A DNA stretch of 64,000 nucleotides from CAVSWT01 sp963746735 (GCA_963746735.1 CAVVCO010000006.1:44775-108774), one strand, 5' to 3'. Shown: positions 35,676-44,496, numbered from the stretch's first letter. Numbers and translations are program-made. The notes: generated by a model from the sequence alone, not told the origin.

Positions 35676-36101
35676 ATGAATAATAGAAAATTTAATAGTA
35701 TCAAAATACAGTTTAGCTCATCTTTTTTGGGTCTCTTTTGTCTGACCCTCATTTTGTTTAATTCTAATAATACTTTTGCTGGAGGTGGAACTAGTGACGA
35801 TGCGTACCTAGCTTTTGCAGAAGTCATGCCCGAACCTGTTGATGGCTATTCGGCAATGTTTAAAAAAATTACTTATCCTGATATGGCTAGAAATGCCGGA
35901 ATAGAAGGAAAAGTATATTTACTTGTCTATGTCAATGAGAATGGCGGGGTTGATGATGTTAAGGTTGTCAAAAGCCTAGGGGCCGGATGCGATGAAGCAG
36001 CAATTAAAGCAATTAAAGATACAAAATTTAAAGCAGGAAAAAATGCCGGTGTGTCAATAAAAGTGAAATTATCAATACCGGTAACATTTAAGCTGCAATA
36101 G
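35676..36101 (+). CDS. Periplasmic TonB C-terminal domain protein
   Basis: The frame is open from 35601, but the ATG at 35676 has a GGAG ribosome binding site seven bases upstream and gives a proper signal peptide (SFLGLFCLTLILFNSNNTFA, cut before GGG). The mature 100 residues are a TonB C-terminal domain: ITYPDMARNAGIEGKVYLLVYV, the DDVKVVKSLGAGCDEAAIKAI helix and KLSIPVTFKL. Unlike TonB it has no membrane anchor or proline-rich spacer. It sits between two chemoreceptor genes and 16 bp before the second. A role linking an outer-membrane or periplasmic process to motility is speculative. Confidence 0.8.
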   Translation: MNNRKFNSIKIQFSSSFLGLFCLTLILFNSNNTFAGGGTSDDAYLAFAEVMPEPVDGYSAMFKKITYPDMARNAGIEGKVYLLVYVNENGGVDDVKVVKSLGAGCDEAAIKAIKDTKFKAGKNAGVSIKVKLSIPVTFKLQ

Positions 36102-36117
36102 CAATCGGAGAAATAGA

Positions 36118-36777
36118 ATGGAAATATTTAAAAAATTAAAATTCGTAAGAAAAATTCAAGCAGGCTTTTTTATACTTGGTATGGTGGGAACAATTGTAAT
36201 TTTTCTTTCCTACTTCCAAATAAATAAAATGGTTGATATTAAAAACCAGATTTTCCAAAATTATGTTGAGCCTCAAAAATGTATGAAGAAAATTTCTTCC
36301 GGATTTCAAAAGACCCAATATATAATGATGCAGCTTTCAATGCCTGTTTTTGCTTCAAAATTTAAAGAGAATGCGGATGATTATGGAACAGTAAATAATG
36401 ATATGCAAAAACAAATTGATTCATTAAAGAATATTAAGATAGGTTTAAATATAGAAGGTGAAATAAATTCAATTGATTCACTATGGAACCAATATAAATC
36501 TTTTGTTGCTGATGCTATATTAAGTGCATCGGCTACGCATAATTACGACATGGCTGCAGATGTAGCAACTTCCGACGGAGAAGCTGTGGGAGTAAAATTA
36601 TCAAATGCACTTTCATCGCTGCAAGTAAAACTAGAAGCAAACGCAGATAAATTAAATTCAAATATAGAGTCGGATGTAAATACTACGGTATGGATATCAA
36701 TACTTGGCGCAGTTTTAGGGACCATAATATCATTTTTCTTTATTTTCTATTTGCACCTGCAATTACTAAACCTATAA
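36118..36777 (+). CDS. Methyl-accepting chemotaxis protein, N-terminal part (frameshifted)
   Basis: Encodes the sensory half of a chemoreceptor: a first membrane helix (residues 15-35, FFILGMVGTIVIFLSYF), a helical-bundle periplasmic domain of the 4HB_MCP type (36-190), and the start of the second membrane helix (WISILGAVLGTIISFFF). It then loses frame in a T-rich stretch near 36740-36755 and stops at 36777. The continuation APAITKPINKLKEIV is in the next frame. Restoring one T after TATTT (before GCACC) reconnects them as YFAPAITKP. Confidence 0.8.
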   Translation: MEIFKKLKFVRKIQAGFFILGMVGTIVIFLSYFQINKMVDIKNQIFQNYVEPQKCMKKISSGFQKTQYIMMQLSMPVFASKFKENADDYGTVNNDMQKQIDSLKNIKIGLNIEGEINSIDSLWNQYKSFVADAILSASATHNYDMAADVATSDGEAVGVKLSNALSSLQVKLEANADKLNSNIESDVNTTVWISILGAVLGTIISFFFIFYLHLQLLNL

Positions 36778-38192
36778 ATAAATTAAAAGAAATCGTCAAA
36801 GAATTTTCGTTGGGGAATTATGAAATCAATATTGAAAATAATTCACGGGATGAAATTGGTGAACTTACGTCAATGTTCGTTAAACTTCAGGATGCTCAGA
36901 AGGAAAAAATAAATGCCGCTGAACAAATAGCAATGGGTAATATTCAAAAAGTAATTCCTGCTTCCGAGAAAGATTCTTTAGCAATTTCATTTAATAAAGA
37001 GGTTGAAACAATAAATGAAATTTTAAAAGATGCTAAAGTTTTAATTCAAGCTAATCAAAAAGGTGACCTTGAGCTTCGTGGTGATAAATCAAAATATTCA
37101 GGTGTTTGGGGCGAACTTATCGGCGGATTTAATGAAGCATTGGATGCAGTAATTGCTCCTCTTAGTGAATCATCTAAAGTACTTTCTGTAATGGCAAATG
37201 GTGATTTCACAATAAAAATAACCGGGGAATATCAAGGTTATTATCAGACTATAAAAAACAATATCAATAAAGTTGTAGATTCACTTAATTTTGCTTTAAT
37301 GAATGTTTCAGAAAGTTCTTCAGCGGTAGCAAGTTCATCTTCACAAATTTCTTCCAGCTCTGAAGAAATGGCTGCTGGCGCACAAGAACAAACTGCCCAG
37401 GCTTCTGAAGTTGCATCTGCAGTTGAAGAAATGACTCATACTATTTTAGAAAATACTAAAAATGCTTCGCTTGCTGCCGAAACTGCCAAGAACGCAGGAA
37501 TTAAGGCACAAGAGGGTGGTGAAGTTGTAGAAGATACCATTAAAGGAATGTTTAGGATTTCTGATGTTGTACAAAAAGCTGCAAATACCGTACAAGCCTT
37601 AGGAAAGAGTAGTGATCAAATAGGTGAGATTATTCAGGTAATTGAAGACATAGCTGACCAAACCAACCTTCTTGCTTTAAATGCTGCAATTGAAGCTGCT
37701 AGAGCCGGCGAACAAGGCCGAGGATTTTCGGTTGTTGCAGATGAAGTTAGAAAACTGGCTGAAAAAACAACTAAAGCAACTAAAGAAATATCCGGTATGA
37801 TTAAAAAAATTCAACAAGATTCTGAAGAAGCAGTAGTCTCAATTAAAAACGGAACAACAGAAGTTGAAAATGGAAAAGTGCTTGCAAATAAAGCAGGAAA
37901 TGTTTTAAAAGAAATAATTTTTAATGCTGAAAAGGTTACCTCTGTTTCAATGCAGGTTGCAGATGCAAGTGAAGTGCAGGCTAGTGCTGCTGAACAAATA
38001 ACAAGGCATATTGAATCAATCAGTAATGTAACACAGGAAACTGCTTCAGGTATTCATCAAATTGCAAGCGCTTCTGAAGACTTAAATAGGTTAACAGTTA
38101 ATCTTCAAGATTTAATAAATAAATTTAAAATTTCAAGTTCGGACAACCATTTCGGTGTAAGAGCTAACGGTAAATTAGTAGAAATTAATTAG
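36690..38192 (+). CDS. Methyl-accepting chemotaxis protein, C-terminal part
   Basis: After the frameshift this frame gives the HAMP domain (APAITKPINKLKEIVKEFSLGNYE, about residue 22 on), a second HAMP-like segment (LIGGFNEALDAVIAPLSE...), methylation helices, and the conserved signalling tip DQTNLLALNAAIEAARAGEQ, followed by FSVVADEVRKLAEKTTKAT. The first 20 residues as translated are out-of-frame noise from the membrane segment. The intact receptor would run 36118-38192, about 691 residues. It precedes cheW by 13 bp. Without the repair, this piece lacks a membrane anchor and a credible start. Confidence 0.85.
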   Translation: MDINTWRSFRDHNIIFLYFLFAPAITKPINKLKEIVKEFSLGNYEINIENNSRDEIGELTSMFVKLQDAQKEKINAAEQIAMGNIQKVIPASEKDSLAISFNKEVETINEILKDAKVLIQANQKGDLELRGDKSKYSGVWGELIGGFNEALDAVIAPLSESSKVLSVMANGDFTIKITGEYQGYYQTIKNNINKVVDSLNFALMNVSESSSAVASSSSQISSSSEEMAAGAQEQTAQASEVASAVEEMTHTILENTKNASLAAETAKNAGIKAQEGGEVVEDTIKGMFRISDVVQKAANTVQALGKSSDQIGEIIQVIEDIADQTNLLALNAAIEAARAGEQGRGFSVVADEVRKLAEKTTKATKEISGMIKKIQQDSEEAVVSIKNGTTEVENGKVLANKAGNVLKEIIFNAEKVTSVSMQVADASEVQASAAEQITRHIESISNVTQETASGIHQIASASEDLNRLTVNLQDLINKFKISSSDNHFGVRANGKLVEIN

Positions 38193-38205
38193 AGGTTAAA
38201 CTATT

Positions 38206-38685
38206 ATGGACAGATTAACTGGTGAAAATTTGGAAGAACTTCAGTTAGTAAGCTTTAAAATTGGTAATGAAGAATATGGTATTGATATTATAAAAGTTCA
38301 GGAAATTAACCGTATGTCGCAAATTACTAAAGTACCGAACACGGAAGAATATATTGAAGGAGTTATGAATTTAAGAGGCAGGGTTATTCCAATAGTTGAT
38401 TTAAGAGTTAGACTTGGCCTCGAAAAGAAACAACAGGATAAAAATACAAGAGTTATTTTTGTTGATCTTGAAAACAAAACTGTGGGATTTATTGTTGATG
38501 CTGTAAATAAAGTTTTAAGAATTCCATCCAGCATAGTAGAAGCACCTCCGGAAATTGTAATTGGGGCTAACAGAGAGTTTATTAAAGGAGTTGGGAAACT
38601 GGAAGAAAATTTATTAATTCTCTTAGATCTCAATAGTATTATGGGACTGGCTGAAGCAACTAGTATTGAACAAATGGTTAATTAG
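38206..38685 (+). CDS. cheW: Chemotaxis coupling protein CheW
   Basis: CheW links receptors to CheA in the signalling array. This 159-residue protein has the family landmarks VSFKIGNEEYGIDIIKVQEI, VPNTEEYIEGVMNLRGRVIPIVDLR, and GFIVDAVNKVLRI, spanning both SH3-like subdomains. It follows the chemoreceptor gene by 13 bp and is the last gene of that block, before a 500-bp gap. The assignment is firm. Confidence 0.95.
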   Translation: MDRLTGENLEELQLVSFKIGNEEYGIDIIKVQEINRMSQITKVPNTEEYIEGVMNLRGRVIPIVDLRVRLGLEKKQQDKNTRVIFVDLENKTVGFIVDAVNKVLRIPSSIVEAPPEIVIGANREFIKGVGKLEENLLILLDLNSIMGLAEATSIEQMVN

Positions 38686-39201
38686 GGAAAATATAAAATC
38701 TAAATAACTTTCATATTTGTTGAATCAAAATAATTCCATTTGCAATATGAAATTTAATATCATTAACAGTACTAAAAGTAAAAAATTTAACACTCTTCGT
38801 TTTGCTCTTCATCTTTAAAAATTTAATCGAATTTATTATCGATTTTCATTATATGTCCATTGTAGGAAAATTTATATATAACACCTAAAATAATTTTTCC
38901 ATTAGTCAATTATAGAATTCCTCTCAATAAGGAGAATTAAAATCTTTTTGCATTTTAAATATGGACTGAATAAATCTGGCTGTATTCTTACAAATGTAGA
39001 ATATTAAACAGAGTTTGGTTGAAATTCTTACAAAAGACTGCAATTAAAACGGCATCGTATTTGAAAATTTAATAAAATTAAGATTTGTTCCGATAATATA
39101 TTTACGTCATAGTTAGCAAGATATTCGAACGACAAAATCTTATATATAACGGAGAAGCATGGGTAATTATAATAATCCCGAAATCGCAGAAAATCAATTA
39201 T
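38686..39201. other. Intergenic region before cheR
   Basis: About 515 bp of AT-rich DNA without a coding frame of note. The features seen are a candidate sigma-28 promoter (39070-39096) and, at 39151-39161, a good ribosome binding site followed by an ATG that opens a 15-codon frame just ahead of cheR. That frame may be the true cheR N-terminus. Confidence 0.5.
39070..39096 (+). promoter_or_regulatory. Candidate sigma-28 promoter of the cheR-cheB operon
   Basis: TAAT (39070-39073), 15 bases, then TCCGATAA (39089-39096). The -10 differs from GCCGATAA in one base and the spacing is exact; the -35 is weaker. It is about 60 bp upstream of the GGAG-ATG at 39151-39161. Confidence 0.5.
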
Positions 39202-40077
39202 TTGGCTAATGGGATAGGGTTGACATCGGCAGCAAATTTAACATTGAGCAGATCGGTTTTTGAAAATTGGAGAAAATATATTTACGAAATTTGCGGAATA
39301 TATTTTCAGGATAATAAAAAATATTTATTGGAAAGCAGGCTGCAGAAAAGAATTAGTTATTTGAATTTAACTTCATTTGAAGCTTATTTAGATTATTTGA
39401 AATATAATCCAATGGGTTCTATTGAAAGAAAACATTTATATAACGCTATTACAATTAATGAAACATTTTTTTTTAGAAACCCACAGCAATTTAGTGTTTT
39501 AACAGATCAAGTGTTGCCTGAAATTATTAACGAAAAACTAAAAGCCAGGCAGAACAGAATTAAAATTTGGAGTGCTGCTTCTTCTACAGGTGATGAAGCT
39601 TATACTTTAGCAATATTAATAAATGAATTATTTGTGGCAAAATACCCGTCAATAAACTTTGAAATTATTGGAACGGACATTGACGATAAGGTTATTGAAA
39701 CAGCAAAACAGGCTGTTTATAAAGAATATTCAATAAGAAATACTCCCCAAAAATATTTAACAAAATATTTTATAAAAGAGGAGGATCAATTTTATGTGCT
39801 GGACCCAAAAATTAGCAACATGGTAAGGTTTAAGAATCTGAACCTTTACGATGCCGCTGGAATGATTACTATGACCAATTATGATTTAATAATTTGTGCA
39901 AATGTTCTTATTTATTTTGATCATGAATCAAAGAAAAAAGTACTGGACAGCTTGTATAATTCATTATCAAATGTTGGCTATTTGTTTATTGGTTATTCGG
40001 AATCTCTAATGAGCATTACGCAAAAATTTAAAAGTGTAAATTTCCATAAAGCAATAGCATATAAAAAGAAAATATAA
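39202..40077 (+). CDS. cheR: Chemotaxis protein methyltransferase CheR
   Basis: CheR methylates glutamates of chemoreceptors using SAM. The N-terminal helical domain (SRLQKRISYLN, NAITINETFFFRNPQQF) and the C-terminal SAM domain (IKIWSAASSTGDEAYTLAI, EIIGTDIDDKVIETAKQ, YDLIICANVLIYFD) are complete; the conserved NETFFFR loop is present. As sequenced it can only start at TTG 39202, without a ribosome binding site. A GGAGAAGC-ATG at 39151-39161 in another frame encodes MGNYNNPEIAENQLFG and would join this frame if one T near 39207 were removed. The enzyme identity is not in doubt; the N-terminus is. Confidence 0.93.
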   Translation: MANGIGLTSAANLTLSRSVFENWRKYIYEICGIYFQDNKKYLLESRLQKRISYLNLTSFEAYLDYLKYNPMGSIERKHLYNAITINETFFFRNPQQFSVLTDQVLPEIINEKLKARQNRIKIWSAASSTGDEAYTLAILINELFVAKYPSINFEIIGTDIDDKVIETAKQAVYKEYSIRNTPQKYLTKYFIKEEDQFYVLDPKISNMVRFKNLNLYDAAGMITMTNYDLIICANVLIYFDHESKKKVLDSLYNSLSNVGYLFIGYSESLMSITQKFKSVNFHKAIAYKKKI

Positions 40078-40104
40078 AAAATATAACAATTAAGGGAAAT
40101 AAAT

Positions 40105-40485
40105 ATGAGTGAGCTAAAATTTCTTGTAGTTGACGATTCGGTTACCATGAGAAGAATTGTAATTAATCTTTTAAAAAATCTTGGTCACCAAAATTTTATT
40201 GAAGCTAACGATGGAAGAGACGCTTTGGACAAACTTGCCACTGACAGTTCAATAAATTTTGTAATTACTGACTGGAATATGCCAAATGTTTCAGGTCTTG
40301 AGTTAACAAAAGCAATTAGAAGCGATGGAAATTTGAATTCCTTACCAATACTAATGGTTACTACCAGGGGAGTTAAGGATGATATTATTGAAGCTTTAAA
40401 TGCTAAAGTAAATAATTATGTAGTAAAACCGTTTACTCCGCAAATCCTTAAAGAAAAAATCGAACAAATATTAGCTATAGCATAA
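40105..40485 (+). CDS. cheY: Chemotaxis response regulator CheY
   Basis: A stand-alone receiver domain of 126 residues that, when phosphorylated by CheA, acts on the flagellar switch. The acidic pair is in FLVVDDSVTMRR (residues 9-11), the phosphoacceptor is Asp56 (VITDWNMPN), the Thr is in LMVTTRG and the Lys in VVKPFTP. The SVTMRR and DWNMP sequences are those of true chemotaxis CheY. It sits between cheR and a CheZ-like phosphatase gene (8 bp). Confidence 0.95.
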   Translation: MSELKFLVVDDSVTMRRIVINLLKNLGHQNFIEANDGRDALDKLATDSSINFVITDWNMPNVSGLELTKAIRSDGNLNSLPILMVTTRGVKDDIIEALNAKVNNYVVKPFTPQILKEKIEQILAIA

Positions 40486-40492
40486 AGGATAA

Positions 40493-41257
40493 ATGATGAA
40501 TAAAATAAACGTGAACACATTATATTCTAAGCTTGACAGCTTAAATTTAGTTTTTAAGGATGCACAAAGGCTAATACCGATTATTCAGAATCTGATTGAG
40601 TTTATGCGGGATACAATCCCGCTGTTGCAGAACATTAATAAGTCTATCTACGAAAGCACTTATAAAATGCCGCGGGCTAAAAATCAGATTGATGATGTTA
40701 CAAGTGCAACTGAAATGGCAACAACAGAAATTTTAGATATTGTTGATATTATTACCAGTGATATTTGTTCAATGGAAATTTCAACTGGTCAGCTTTTAGC
40801 TGATGAGCATAAAAGAATTTCAATTTTAACCCAAATAAAATCATTAACTAAAGAAAATAAGGAAATTCAGAATTTATTTAACGAATTTGATCAATTAGAA
40901 GTAAAAGAGAATTCACTGACCGAATTATTTGAATCTTCAAAGAAAATTAGAGAAAATGTTCACAATATAACTCTTTCATTACAAGTTCAGGATATTACCA
41001 CTCAGCAGCTTGCAGCTGTCAATCATCTCATTGAGTCTGTCCAAGGCAAGCTTGCTTCAATAATTATTGAATTTGAAGGAGCAACTCATCAAGAAGGTTC
41101 TAGTGATTTTGAATTTCCGGATACGGATGAATCAAATTTTAACCCGGATGCAGTTTATACAAAATCAAAAGATAATCAACAGTTAGTTGATGATCTAATA
41201 AATCAAGGAAATAAATTAACTTCACAAGAAGAAATAGATAAATTGTTTTTAAAATGA
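40493..41257 (+). CDS. cheZ: CheZ-like CheY-P phosphatase with FliM-like C-terminal peptide
   Basis: A long helical protein (254 residues). The sequence LQVQDITTQQLAAVNHLI (about 165-182) matches the CheZ active-site helix, with an Asp and a Gln four residues apart (QDxxxQ) as in the phosphatase signature. The last residues, LTSQEEIDKLFLK, resemble both the CheY-binding C-terminus of CheZ and, more closely, the LSQxEIDALL peptide that FliM uses to bind CheY-P. A linker of about 40 acidic/asparagine-rich residues separates them. It lies between cheY and cheA and overlaps the cheA start by 4 bp (ATGA). The family call rests on motif and position. Confidence 0.75.
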   Translation: MMNKINVNTLYSKLDSLNLVFKDAQRLIPIIQNLIEFMRDTIPLLQNINKSIYESTYKMPRAKNQIDDVTSATEMATTEILDIVDIITSDICSMEISTGQLLADEHKRISILTQIKSLTKENKEIQNLFNEFDQLEVKENSLTELFESSKKIRENVHNITLSLQVQDITTQQLAAVNHLIESVQGKLASIIIEFEGATHQEGSSDFEFPDTDESNFNPDAVYTKSKDNQQLVDDLINQGNKLTSQEEIDKLFLK

Positions 41258-43185
41258 ATAATAGCCTAATACAAAATCCCATACTTAACGATCCCGATAT
41301 GAAGGAGATCGTCGAAAGTTTTCTTATTGAATCAAAAGAAATCTTAGAAAGCCTTGATGTTGATATTATTGAGATGGAAAAAAGGCCTGATGATACAGAA
41401 CTATTAAACCAGGTTTTCCGTTCATTTCATACTATTAAAGGATCTGCAGGTTTTCTATCACTCAATAAATTAACTGCAATTACTCATAAAGGCGAGGATA
41501 TCTTAAATAAGCTTAGAAAAAAGGAAGTAGCTTTAAATGAAGAGATAATGGATGCTATTCTTATAGCATTTGACAAGTTAAAGGAGCTTATCTTTTGTAT
41601 CGAAGCTAATTATAATGAAGATGTAGAAATAGAAGACGCTAAAGCAAAGTTAGCTGCTGTTATCGAAAAAATTGAAAAAGGATTAATGTCTTCTTCAGAA
41701 ACTGAATCAAAAAAGCCTGGAAAATCAAGTTCTAAAAAAGCTGTAGTTACTAAAAAATCAGCTAAAACTAAAAAAGCATCAACAGCCAAGAAAACAATTG
41801 CAAAAAGGAATGGGGGAAAATCAGCACTGCAAGTGGAAGAAGTAAATGGAAAGAATATAAAAAATCAGACTCCACTAGAAGAAGAAATTGCTTTAAAAGT
41901 AAATAGCACAGAAAAAATTGAAGAGAAATCACAGAAAGAAATACAGCAAACAACACAAAAAACTATAGATCCAAACTTAACTAAAAAGGATTCGACAATT
42001 CGTGTAGATATCGAAAGATTAGATGATCTTTTAAATATAGCTTCGGAACTCGTTCTCGGTAGAAACAGACTGACACAAATCAACTCTGATTTTACAATTC
42101 AATTTGAAGGAACAGATCATGCCAGGGACTTATCTGAAGTGGTTAAATTGATTGATCATATGACAAATGAACTTCAATCAATTGTTATGAAAACACGAAT
42201 GGTTAAAATCGGTAAAGTATTTAACCGTTTCCCACGTTTGGTTAGGGATATTTCAAGGGATTCAAACAAAAATGTTGAGCTTGTAATTGAAGGTGAAGAA
42301 ACAGAACTAGATAAATCTTTAATAGAAGAAATTAATGATCCTTTAGTGCATCTTATTAGGAATTCAGTCGATCACGGAATTGAAAAACCGGAAGATAGAA
42401 TTGCTGCCGGAAAAAATCCTAACGGTATAATTAAGCTTTCTGCAGACCATGAAGGTAATAACATAACTATTATAATTGAAGATGACGGAAAAGGAATTGA
42501 TCCGGAGGTAATAAAAGAAAAAGCAGTCTCCAAAGGGTTAATTTCCGCAGATAAAGCGAAAGAATTGAATAAGCAGGATATTTTTAACTTAATTTTTCTA
42601 CCTGGTTTCTCAACAGCAGAAGTTGTTACAAACATTTCCGGCCGGGGTGTTGGGATGGATGTTGTTAGAACAAATGTTACCAAACTTAGGGGGCTTATAA
42701 ATATAGAATCAGAAAAAGGAGCAGGCACAAAAATAATAATCAAGCTGCCCCTTACTCTTGCAATCATACTTGGAATGATAGTTAAAGTAAAAGATGAATC
42801 TTTAGTGATACCTTTAAGCAGTGTTATTGAAACGGTTAGGGTTCATTCAGATAATATCAATACTATAAATGGCCATGAAGTTATAAGGCTTAGAGATAAC
42901 GTCATTCCTGTAATTGATATCAATGAGCTTCTATACAAGCATAGAGACAAAGTTGCAGACAGAGTTTGGCAGTATATTGTTGTAGTTGGAATTGCCGAAA
43001 GAAGATTTGGAATTAAGGTCGATAAATTGATCGGCCAAAAAGAGGTAGTTATAAAATCGTTGGGGAATTATTTAGGTGTGATAAAAGGAATAGCCGGTTC
43101 AACAATCTTGGGTGATGGTACTGTAGTAATGATTTTAGATGTTGCTGAATTGTTAACAAAATTCACGAAAGATAATGCAAAATAA
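41254..43185 (+). CDS. cheA: Chemotaxis histidine kinase CheA
   Basis: P1 (HPt) has phosphoacceptor His59 in FRSFHTIKGSAGF. A lysine/alanine-rich linker (about 153-190, KKSAKTKKASTAKKTIAKR) and an acidic stretch follow, where P2 is expected; no P2 fold is visible. P3 dimerisation starts at about 245 (IRVDIERLDDLLNIASELVL). P4 has the N-box LIRNSVDHGIE, the G1 motif EDDGKGID, and GRGVGMDVVR. P5 is a CheW-like domain. At 643 residues it is of usual length. It overlaps both the CheZ-like gene (4 bp) and cheB (11 bp), so it is a tight operon. The basic linker is unusual. Confidence 0.95.
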   Translation: MNNSLIQNPILNDPDMKEIVESFLIESKEILESLDVDIIEMEKRPDDTELLNQVFRSFHTIKGSAGFLSLNKLTAITHKGEDILNKLRKKEVALNEEIMDAILIAFDKLKELIFCIEANYNEDVEIEDAKAKLAAVIEKIEKGLMSSSETESKKPGKSSSKKAVVTKKSAKTKKASTAKKTIAKRNGGKSALQVEEVNGKNIKNQTPLEEEIALKVNSTEKIEEKSQKEIQQTTQKTIDPNLTKKDSTIRVDIERLDDLLNIASELVLGRNRLTQINSDFTIQFEGTDHARDLSEVVKLIDHMTNELQSIVMKTRMVKIGKVFNRFPRLVRDISRDSNKNVELVIEGEETELDKSLIEEINDPLVHLIRNSVDHGIEKPEDRIAAGKNPNGIIKLSADHEGNNITIIIEDDGKGIDPEVIKEKAVSKGLISADKAKELNKQDIFNLIFLPGFSTAEVVTNISGRGVGMDVVRTNVTKLRGLINIESEKGAGTKIIIKLPLTLAIILGMIVKVKDESLVIPLSSVIETVRVHSDNINTINGHEVIRLRDNVIPVIDINELLYKHRDKVADRVWQYIVVVGIAERRFGIKVDKLIGQKEVVIKSLGNYLGVIKGIAGSTILGDGTVVMILDVAELLTKFTKDNAK

Positions 43186-44254
43186 AATCAAAGTAGTGGT
43201 TGTTGATGATTCTGCAATGATGCGAAAGCTTCTTTCAATTACTTTAAATGGAGCAAATGATTTTGAAGTAGTTGCAACTGCTAAAGACGGTGAAGAAGCA
43301 TATCAAGTCGTTAAAAGAATTAAACCGGATTTAGTTACTCTCGATATCCAAATGCCAAATGTTGATGGTATTGAAGCGCTGAAAAAAATAATGCAAGACT
43401 GCCCGGTTCCGGTTGTTATGTTAAGTGCATTGACGACAGAAGGTGCAGATGCTACTATAAAAGCTTTGGAATTAGGTGCAATTGACTTTATCCCAAAAGA
43501 TCCTTCTCTTTGGGGTGAATTAAATAACTTTAAAGAAGATCTAGTAAAAAAACTAAGAGAGATTTTAAAGCAGAATAATTTTCAGAAAAGAGCAGTTAGT
43601 ATTAAAAATACTTCATCCATAGGAAATAACGTAAATAAATCTATTGCAAATAGTTCTATTTTTGATCAAACATATAAAGCAATTGGTATAGGAATATCAA
43701 CCGGGGGGCCAATGGCATTGCAAAAAGTGTTGCCTAAACTATCTGAATATATTAACTGTCCAATCTTTATAGTGCAGCACATGCCGCCTAAATTTACAAA
43801 ATCGCTTGCAGATAGATTAAACGGAATGTGCAAGCTTGAAGTAAAAGAAGCTGAGCATAATGAGATTGTAAGAAATGGTGTTATTTATATTGCCCCAGGT
43901 GGAAAACACTTAACGGTTATGGGAACGCCAGGCCAGAGTAAAATAATTATCAGCGATGAACCTTCAACTACGCTTCATAGGCCTTCAGTTGACGTAATGA
44001 TGCGTTCCTTAGTTGAAATGTACGGCAAGTATCTGTTAGGCATTATTATGACAGGAATGGGAAAAGATGGATTTGAAGCTATTAAAGAATTAAAAAAGAT
44101 CGGCGGATATTGCATTACGCAGGATGAAGAATCATGTGTAGTCTATGGAATGCCCAGGGCAGTTTCAGAAGCGGGGCTTTCAGATATTGAAGCCTCTTTA
44201 GATAAAATTCCAGAATTAATCAATAAAATGGTGAAACATGAGCAATATATATGA
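43175..44254 (+). CDS. cheB: Chemotaxis protein-glutamate methylesterase CheB
   Basis: CheB demethylates receptors and can deamidate glutamines. The N-terminal receiver domain (VVVDDSAMMRKLL, DLVTLDIQMPN, LSALTTEG, FIPKDPS) is joined by a linker to the methylesterase domain: GISTGGP with catalytic Ser175, IVQHMPP with the His, and TGMGKDG with the Asp of the triad. The C-terminus has the usual GMPRAVSEAG. It overlaps cheA by 11 bp and is overlapped by the next small gene by 17 bp. Confidence 0.95.
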   Translation: MQNKIKVVVVDDSAMMRKLLSITLNGANDFEVVATAKDGEEAYQVVKRIKPDLVTLDIQMPNVDGIEALKKIMQDCPVPVVMLSALTTEGADATIKALELGAIDFIPKDPSLWGELNNFKEDLVKKLREILKQNNFQKRAVSIKNTSSIGNNVNKSIANSSIFDQTYKAIGIGISTGGPMALQKVLPKLSEYINCPIFIVQHMPPKFTKSLADRLNGMCKLEVKEAEHNEIVRNGVIYIAPGGKHLTVMGTPGQSKIIISDEPSTTLHRPSVDVMMRSLVEMYGKYLLGIIMTGMGKDGFEAIKELKKIGGYCITQDEESCVVYGMPRAVSEAGLSDIEASLDKIPELINKMVKHEQYI

Positions 44255-44477
44255 AGAAACAATTCTAAAAGAATTTACTGCTAGAAAATTAAAAAATGGT
44301 GTGTTGAAGAAAGAAGACATTTCTTTGAGCGGTAAAACAAAAATAAGCGTTGAAGAGGATGAACATGGCGGTGTTAAAGTCATTCTTAAAAAAGATGAAA
44401 ATGATACTATAAAAGAAATTAAGTTTGTCTGCTCTTGTGGAGAATCAAAATCGATCATCTTAGACTATTCTGATTAA
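44238..44477 (+). CDS. Small protein of unknown function (79 aa) at the end of the che operon
   Basis: I do not recognise this protein. It is charged and soluble, with a CSCGESKS segment near residue 69 carrying two Cys that could bind metal or form a disulfide. Its ATG overlaps the end of cheB by 17 bp, which suggests coupled translation and that it is a real gene. It ends before an inverted repeat and then the flgB operon. The central KISVEEDEHGGVKVILKKDE stretch looks like a beta hairpin. Confidence 0.6.
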   Translation: MSNIYEETILKEFTARKLKNGVLKKEDISLSGKTKISVEEDEHGGVKVILKKDENDTIKEIKFVCSCGESKSIILDYSD

Positions 44478-44496
44478 TAATTATCAACTGTTTATA

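Noticed and set aside
36735..36780. Programmed ribosomal frameshift in the chemoreceptor
   Set aside because: There is no canonical slippery heptamer with a downstream stem, and receptors of this type are normally single-frame; mutation or error is simpler.
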